Shown here: positions 59,926 to 64,000 of the stretch, piece after piece | Layout of the letters: each line of letters starts with the position of its first letter | Numbering within the stretch: position 1 is the stretch's first letter | Source: JACKFB01 sp041389525 | GTDB taxonomy: Bacteria; Myxococcota_A; UBA9042; PHBI01; JACKFB01 | DNA: 64,000 bases | Reading direction: 5' to 3' | NCBI GenBank assembly: GCA_041389525.1 | Contig: JAWKRR010000045.1 | Location: forward strand, 1-64,000 | Made by a program: the position numbers and the translations under genes | The notes under the pieces: generated by a model | The model's input: only the letters and a program-made list of their open reading frames with translations | The model's database searches: none | Told to the model about the DNA's origin: nothing

Positions 59926-60837
59926 TCACATCGGCGACTGAACTTTTTTCGCCGCGGTGCTCGGGGCGCCATCCGCGGCCGCCTCCGCCTCGTCCACAGA
60001 GACCCCGACCCGCCGCACCACGATAGGGCGCTCGAGCGCGATCGCGCAGGGCACGATGTGCTCCCCGCCCTGCGCCCGCAGGATCACCGCGGTGGGGGCG
60101 AACGCCACGACGACGCCCGAGATCTCTCCCACCGTCACCGTGTCGCCGATCGCGCACACGCTGCGCAGGTAGTGCCCGGCCATGATGTTGCGGACCACGT
60201 CGCGCGCGCCCTGGGCGAAGGCGAGGCCGGCGCTGAAGAAGATCGCCGCCGCGACCACCCCGATAAGGATGTTGAGCAGGGTGGTGTCGAGGCCGATCTG
60301 GCCGACCGCCAGCGCCACGGCGACCGTGAGGATGGTGTAGTAGAGGAATCGCCCGACGAGGTGGGGCGATTCGAGCTGTCGGTCCGCGTCGCCGGCGAGT
60401 CGAACGACCAGCGTGTTGACGAGATCGGCCAGGAACATGCCCGCCACCACGATGAACGCGGCGGCCATCAGGCGCGGCAGGAACGCGGTGACGGCGGCGA
60501 CGCCCTCGGCGAGGCCCGGCAGCTCGAGCAGCTCGGCGACGACCGAGAAGGTCACCAGCAAGCCGGCGAACCACACGACGCTGCCCAGGACGTGGGCAAC
60601 GCTGCGCTTGGCGCCCAGGGCGTAGAGCGCTCGCGACGCGCCGATGCGCTCGGCGAAGGCCTCAATCCCGGTGCGGCGAACCAGCCAGCGCGTCAGCCGG
60701 CGCAGCATGTACGAGGCCAAGATCCCCGCGGCCAGCACCGCCAGCACGACCGCGGCCTTCGGCAGAAACGCGACGATCTGCTCGCCGACGCCGCGGAGCG
60801 GCCCGAGAGCCTCGGAGGGGGTCACCGAATCGGCCAT
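59926..60837 (-). CDS. MscS-like mechanosensitive channel
   Basis: A 303-residue channel: four to five membrane helices (AFLPKAAVVLAVLAAGILAS, FAGLLVTFSVVAELLELPG, ILIGVVAAAIFFSAGLAFAQ), then the MscS pore-to-beta stretch GARDVVRNIMAGHYLRS and VGEISGVVVAFAPTAVIL. The C-terminal cage is short and ends in a polar Ala/Asp tail. AAAGGAGA precedes the ATG. It starts 2 bases after the stop of the small gene behind the sigma factor, so tension relief belongs to the same stress operon. A different subtype from the channel at 42458. Confidence 0.8.
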   Translation of the reverse strand: MADSVTPSEALGPLRGVGEQIVAFLPKAAVVLAVLAAGILASYMLRRLTRWLVRRTGIEAFAERIGASRALYALGAKRSVAHVLGSVVWFAGLLVTFSVVAELLELPGLAEGVAAVTAFLPRLMAAAFIVVAGMFLADLVNTLVVRLAGDADRQLESPHLVGRFLYYTILTVAVALAVGQIGLDTTLLNILIGVVAAAIFFSAGLAFAQGARDVVRNIMAGHYLRSVCAIGDTVTVGEISGVVVAFAPTAVILRAQGGEHIVPCAIALERPIVVRRVGVSVDEAEAAADGAPSTAAKKVQSPM

Positions 60838-60839
60838 GC

Positions 60840-61121
60840 TCAGTCTCCTTTTTCCTCGATGCGGTCAGGCTTTTTCGAGGGTGGCGAGTGCCCGGACTCG
60901 TCGCCGCGGCCACCCATCCAGCGCGTGAGGAGATTCAGAATCTCCACCAGCGCGCCACCCGCGACTTTGGAGTGCGACACCGGCTCGACCCGACCCGCAT
61001 CCTCGCCCAACCGCCCGTCCAAACGCGACCGCAGCCCATCGGAGATGCGCACCACCTGCCGTCGCAACGCCCCAAAGAGCGTGTGCAGCTCGCGCTCTTC
61101 CTCTTCCAGATCGTCCATCAT
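60840..61121 (-). CDS. Small acidic protein coupled to the ECF sigma factor
   Basis: A 93-residue soluble protein: an acidic helical start (MMDDLEEEERELHTLFGALR), LRSRLDGRLGEDAGRV, VEILNLLTRWMGGRGDES and a charged tail ending DRIEEKGD. The start overlaps the sigma-factor stop (ATGA, 61118-61121), the place where anti-sigma genes usually sit. No membrane helix, HxxxCxxC zinc motif or known anti-sigma fold is visible, so a regulator of that sigma is only inferred from position. Confidence 0.6.
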   Translation of the reverse strand: MMDDLEEEERELHTLFGALRRQVVRISDGLRSRLDGRLGEDAGRVEPVSHSKVAGGALVEILNLLTRWMGGRGDESGHSPPSKKPDRIEEKGD

Positions 61122-61678
61122 CTTGTGACCTCTTCATGGCATTCGGCAAACGCAGCCCGCGCCCGGCTCAGGCGCATCTTCGCCGCCGACTCACCGATAT
61201 CGAGGGTTTGCGCGATCTCGAGTATCGACATCTCCTCAACGTGACGTAGCAGCAGGATCTCTCGGTAGGGGTAGGGAAGCCGGCCCAACACCAGCAGCAG
61301 GGCCTGCCGCGTGGCGAGGTCGGGGCCGGGCGCGGGCTCGGCCAGCATGGGGCCGATGTCCAGCTCGCGCCGCCGCCGCGCCGTGTTCGAGCGCGTGTGG
61401 TTGTACGAGAGCCGCGTCGCGATGATGCGCAGCCAGCCGCGAAACGAGGCGTCGCCGCGGAAATCGGCGAGCGCCGCGTGCGCGCGCAGCAGGACCTCCT
61501 GAGCGACCTCCTCGGCCTCCGCCTGCGAGCCGATGAAGTACGCGATGAGCCGCACCAGCCAGGCCAGGTGCCGGCGCACCAGCTCGCCGAAGGCCCGCCG
61601 CCCCGCCGCCCCGCCACCCTGGGCGCGCGCGACAAGCTCCGCGTCTTCGGGCTCTGTACTCTGAGAATCGCCAGCCAT
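61118..61678 (-). CDS. ECF RNA polymerase sigma factor
   Basis: A 186-residue sigma-70-family ECF factor. Region 2: AFGELVRRHLAWLVRLIAYF, GSQAEAEEVAQEVLLRAHAA, ASFRGWLRIIATRLSYNH. Region 4: RLPYPYREILLLRHVEEMSI, EIAQTLDIGESAAKMRLSRA. Length and both DNA-binding regions are intact. First gene of the long minus-strand run, so it probably transcribes this envelope locus and itself. No region-4 target motif was matched upstream with confidence. Confidence 0.92.
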   Translation of the reverse strand: MAGDSQSTEPEDAELVARAQGGGAAGRRAFGELVRRHLAWLVRLIAYFIGSQAEAEEVAQEVLLRAHAALADFRGDASFRGWLRIIATRLSYNHTRSNTARRRRELDIGPMLAEPAPGPDLATRQALLLVLGRLPYPYREILLLRHVEEMSILEIAQTLDIGESAAKMRLSRARAAFAECHEEVTR

Positions 61679-61881
61679 CTTCCGCCTACGAGTGCGGTGA
61701 CACGGCCGCCCGCCGATGCGTCACGCCACGCGATGGATAGCACTCCAACCGAGCGCCGACGACCGCTGCCCACGCTGCAAACTGGCACCCAGTGACATTC
61801 GCTTGTCCCGGGGGCGCCTCATGTCGATGATGGGCGCGCTCACGCCGGGCGCCCACGCCCCGTGACGGCTAGGAGTGATCG

Positions 61882-63498
61882 ATGCGGGCAGTGTTTTTGG
61901 CGGTCGGGCTGGCGCTGGTGGCGGCGGGCTGCGGCGGCGAGGAGGGCGCGGACGCGACCGTGGACGCGACGGGGGACGTGGCCGCGGAGGTCTCCGCCGA
62001 CACCGCCGCCGAGGTCGAGGCCGGGCCCGTCGCGCGCCCCTACCCCGAGCCCGGCGCCTTCCCGCCCGAGCGCGGTCCGGGCGGCCCATCCACGACGTTC
62101 ACCGAGGCGCAGTTCGGCGAACATTGCGCGTTCCTCGACGGAGGCCCGGGCGACACGACGGACCACCACAACCTGGTGGTGATGTACGACGGATACCTGC
62201 TGATGCCCTGGGCGCCCGAGTCAGGTCAGGGCGGGCTTACCTTGTGGGACTTCTCCAAGCCCTGCGAGCCGGTCGTCGCGGGCTACGGGACCTCCATCGA
62301 CATGCGCGAGACCCACGCCATCGGGTTCTCGCACATCGGCGGGCAGTGGGCGGTGACCGACGGCATGCGCTGGATCCGCGAGGAGGACGAGGAGTTCGTC
62401 TTCCCCTTCCCCGCGGGTGTCCTGTTCTGGGACATGAGCGACATCAGCAAGCCCGAGGCGGTCGCGCGCCTCGATCTACCGGGCGTCGTGTACCCGGACG
62501 CCTACGCGCGCGTGTCGCTGAGCGTGTTCTGGCAGGCGCCCTACGTGTACGTGTCGGGCGCGGACAACGGCGTGTTCATCATCGACGCGACCGACCCGCG
62601 CAACCCCGTGCTGGTCAAGCAGATCCAGTTCGACCCGGTGCTGCGGGCCGGCAAGGTCGACGTCATCGGCAACCTGCTCATCGTCAGCGCCGCCGAGGGC
62701 CCGCGCACAGTGCTGCTGGACATCTCCGACCCCGGCGACCCCCAGCCCATCCCCGGCGGCGATTTTCTGGTCAAGGACAGCGAGGGCACGCCGCGCGAGC
62801 CGTACTTCTCCAATCACTTCAACGGGTTCGTGTACTACGCCCGCAAGGACTCGGGCGGCGGGCCCATCATCTACGACATCCGCGACCCGACCCGCCCCAC
62901 CTTCGTCGGCGACTTCGTCTCGCCCGGCGCCGGCGGCTACGTCTACGTGAAGGACGACCTGCTCTTCATGGGCGAGTCCAGCTTCGCCGGCATCTACGAC
63001 ATCTCCGACCAGACCAAGCCCGAGCTGCTGGTGACCTATGACCTCACGGGGGACCTCGACACGGCCGTCCCCATCGGGAACGTCCTGGTGCTGTCGGTGG
63101 ACGCCGACGCCGACCCGAACAAGGGCACGGCCGTCGTCGCCTACGCGGCCGAGCCCGACACCCGGGCGCCACGGGTGACCTGGGCGTGGCCGGCCGACGG
63201 GGCGAAGAACCTGGCGCTGACCTCGCGCCTGGGGCTGGCCTTCAGCGAGTTCATCGCCGTGCACAGCGCGTGGGAGGGCTCGGTGCGCGTGTACGAGGCG
63301 GGCACGGACCCGGCCCTGACGCGGGTGGACGGCTGGATCAGCGTCCAGGAGGCGACGCTGAACTTCTGGCCGCGCGAGCCGCTCAAGCCCGCGACACGCT
63401 ACACCCTGGAGGTGCCAGCGGGCGGCATCCAGGACTACAACCACAACGCGATCACCGAGGCGTTCTCGATGGAATTCGAGACCGCGGGGGCCCGGTGA
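61882..63498 (+). CDS. LVIVD-repeat lipoprotein with C-terminal Ig-like domain
   Basis: A 538-residue lipoprotein (lipobox VAAGC, then an Asp/Ala/Val/Thr spacer). The body is a beta-propeller of LVIVD-type repeats: YVSGADNGVFIIDATDPRNP, DVIGNLLIVSAAEG, VLLDISDPGDPQ, PIIYDIRDPTRPTFVGD, GIYDISDQTKPELLV. A last domain (APRVTWAWPADGAKNLALTS) fits the Big_5 Ig-like family. GGAGTG precedes the ATG. Such proteins are surface scaffolds; the partner is unknown. GTGA overlaps the next gene. Confidence 0.82.
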   Translation: MRAVFLAVGLALVAAGCGGEEGADATVDATGDVAAEVSADTAAEVEAGPVARPYPEPGAFPPERGPGGPSTTFTEAQFGEHCAFLDGGPGDTTDHHNLVVMYDGYLLMPWAPESGQGGLTLWDFSKPCEPVVAGYGTSIDMRETHAIGFSHIGGQWAVTDGMRWIREEDEEFVFPFPAGVLFWDMSDISKPEAVARLDLPGVVYPDAYARVSLSVFWQAPYVYVSGADNGVFIIDATDPRNPVLVKQIQFDPVLRAGKVDVIGNLLIVSAAEGPRTVLLDISDPGDPQPIPGGDFLVKDSEGTPREPYFSNHFNGFVYYARKDSGGGPIIYDIRDPTRPTFVGDFVSPGAGGYVYVKDDLLFMGESSFAGIYDISDQTKPELLVTYDLTGDLDTAVPIGNVLVLSVDADADPNKGTAVVAYAAEPDTRAPRVTWAWPADGAKNLALTSRLGLAFSEFIAVHSAWEGSVRVYEAGTDPALTRVDGWISVQEATLNFWPREPLKPATRYTLEVPAGGIQDYNHNAITEAFSMEFETAGAR

Positions 63499-64000
63499 GG
63501 GGTGATCGCGGCGGGCTGGCAGCGGCCGCGCTGCTGCTGGGGCTGCTCGCGGCGGGCTGCGAGGGCGGCGGTGACTCGCGGCCCGACCTCGTCGACACGG
63601 CAGACGCCCGCGACGCCTCGGAGACCACCGCCCCCGACGCCCCCGACGCGCCAGGCGCTCCCCTGCTCGCCGCCGCCACCGCCCCCGCCTACGCCGTCGT
63701 CGGCGCCCAGCTCACCCTCGACGGCTCGCCCTCCACCGGCGCCGCCCTCTACCTCTGGGACTTCGGCGACGGCCGCGCCTGGGACACCCCCCGCGAATCG
63801 CCCCTCGCCACCGTGGCCTACCCCACCCCCGGCCGCTACAAGCCCGTCCTCACCGCCATCGCGCCAGGCGGCCAGCGCCGCACCGCCCAGGTCAGCGTCG
63901 CCGTCACCCGCCCGCTGGTCTTCGCCCCCCTCCACTCCAGCACCGTCGCCTGGCTCCCCGGCACCGAGCGCGCCGCCGTCGTCAGCCACGACGCCAGCGA
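63495..64000 (+). CDS. PKD-domain lipoprotein (cut by window end)
   Basis: The start of a further lipoprotein gene runs off the window. GTG at 63495 overlaps the upstream stop (GTGA) and opens a signal ending LLAAGC, then an Asp/Ala/Pro/Thr spacer (DTADARDASETTAPDAPDAP). A PKD domain follows (AVVGAQLTLDGSPSTGAALY, YLWDFGDGR, PGRYKPVLTAIAPG), then RPLVFAPLHSSTVAWLPG, perhaps the first blade of a propeller. At least 168 residues, no stop before the edge. It is translated with the LVIVD lipoprotein. Confidence 0.8.
   Translation, partial: MRGDRGGLAAAALLLGLLAAGCEGGGDSRPDLVDTADARDASETTAPDAPDAPGAPLLAAATAPAYAVVGAQLTLDGSPSTGAALYLWDFGDGRAWDTPRESPLATVAYPTPGRYKPVLTAIAPGGQRRTAQVSVAVTRPLVFAPLHSSTVAWLPGTERAAVVSHDAS

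Noticed and set aside
60840..61121. Anti-sigma factor call for the small protein after the ECF sigma
   Set aside because: No zinc motif, anti-sigma fold or membrane helix; only position supports it.

Overview
The window is very GC-rich and densely coding. It looks like chromosomal DNA of a myxobacterium-like member of the Myxococcota or another deltaproteobacterial relative. Supporting signs are many secreted lipoproteins with Asp/Ala/Thr-rich spacers after the lipobox, two proteins ending in MYXO-CTERM-like tails (Gly/Cys patch, hydrophobic helix, RRR), a Pkn-type Ser/Thr kinase with extracytoplasmic domains, Cys-rich repeat lipoproteins, LVIVD-repeat and PKD proteins, and a sigma-54-like promoter. 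I saw no rRNA, tRNA, CRISPR array, prophage or insertion sequence. The mobile-looking DNA is limited to a toxin-antitoxin pair and short palindromic intergenic repeats.

Layout. 1-4.9 kb: a cyclic-nucleotide-binding/MshEN protein, a membrane Ser/Thr kinase and a small outer-membrane protein behind a sigma-54-type promoter. 4.9-7.4 kb: a three-gene carbamoyltransferase/SxtJ/DUF5989 cassette. 7.4-11.5 kb: a frameshifted Cys-rich lipoprotein, a large palindromic element and a secreted MYXO-CTERM-like protein. 11.5-16.4 kb: VapBC-type pair, RraA-like protein, tandem FKBP isomerase, SelO AMPylase and a lipoprotein. 16.5-26.8 kb: glutamate-synthase-like protein, GH5 hydrolase, sulfatase-fold membrane enzyme, phosphatidylserine decarboxylase, a desaturase-methyltransferase fusion, an Asp-rich CTERM protein and a pseudokinase with zinc ribbons. 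27-35 kb: secreted hydrolase, RskA-like lipoprotein, LysR regulator and a 1283-residue Ig-repeat lipoprotein. 35.3-36.7 kb: five small membrane-stress genes. 37-43.2 kb: an antiporter, an antiporter-ATPase giant and an MscS channel. 43.4-48.2 kb: lipid kinase, Ppx/GppA phosphatase, acyltransferase and lipase. 48.4-51 kb: disulfide/redox proteins. 51.1-61.7 kb: a long one-direction run headed by an ECF sigma factor. 61.9 kb to the end: two more lipoproteins, the last one cut by the window edge.

The unifying theme is the cell envelope. The ECF sigma run carries MscS, two Asp23 proteins, AmaP, PspC, two PEGA-like/beta-barrel outer-membrane proteins and two lipoproteins, and reads as an envelope-stress regulon. 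It is followed in the same direction by VKOR-DsbA, OmpA-like and TlpA-like proteins for periplasmic thiol chemistry.

The most unusual locus is 36967-43231. There a two-subunit CPA2-like antiporter is translationally coupled to an MscS-like channel, and the second subunit carries a long helical region and a C-terminal P-loop ATPase with a predicted winged helix. All names are from reading motifs by eye. No database search was run.
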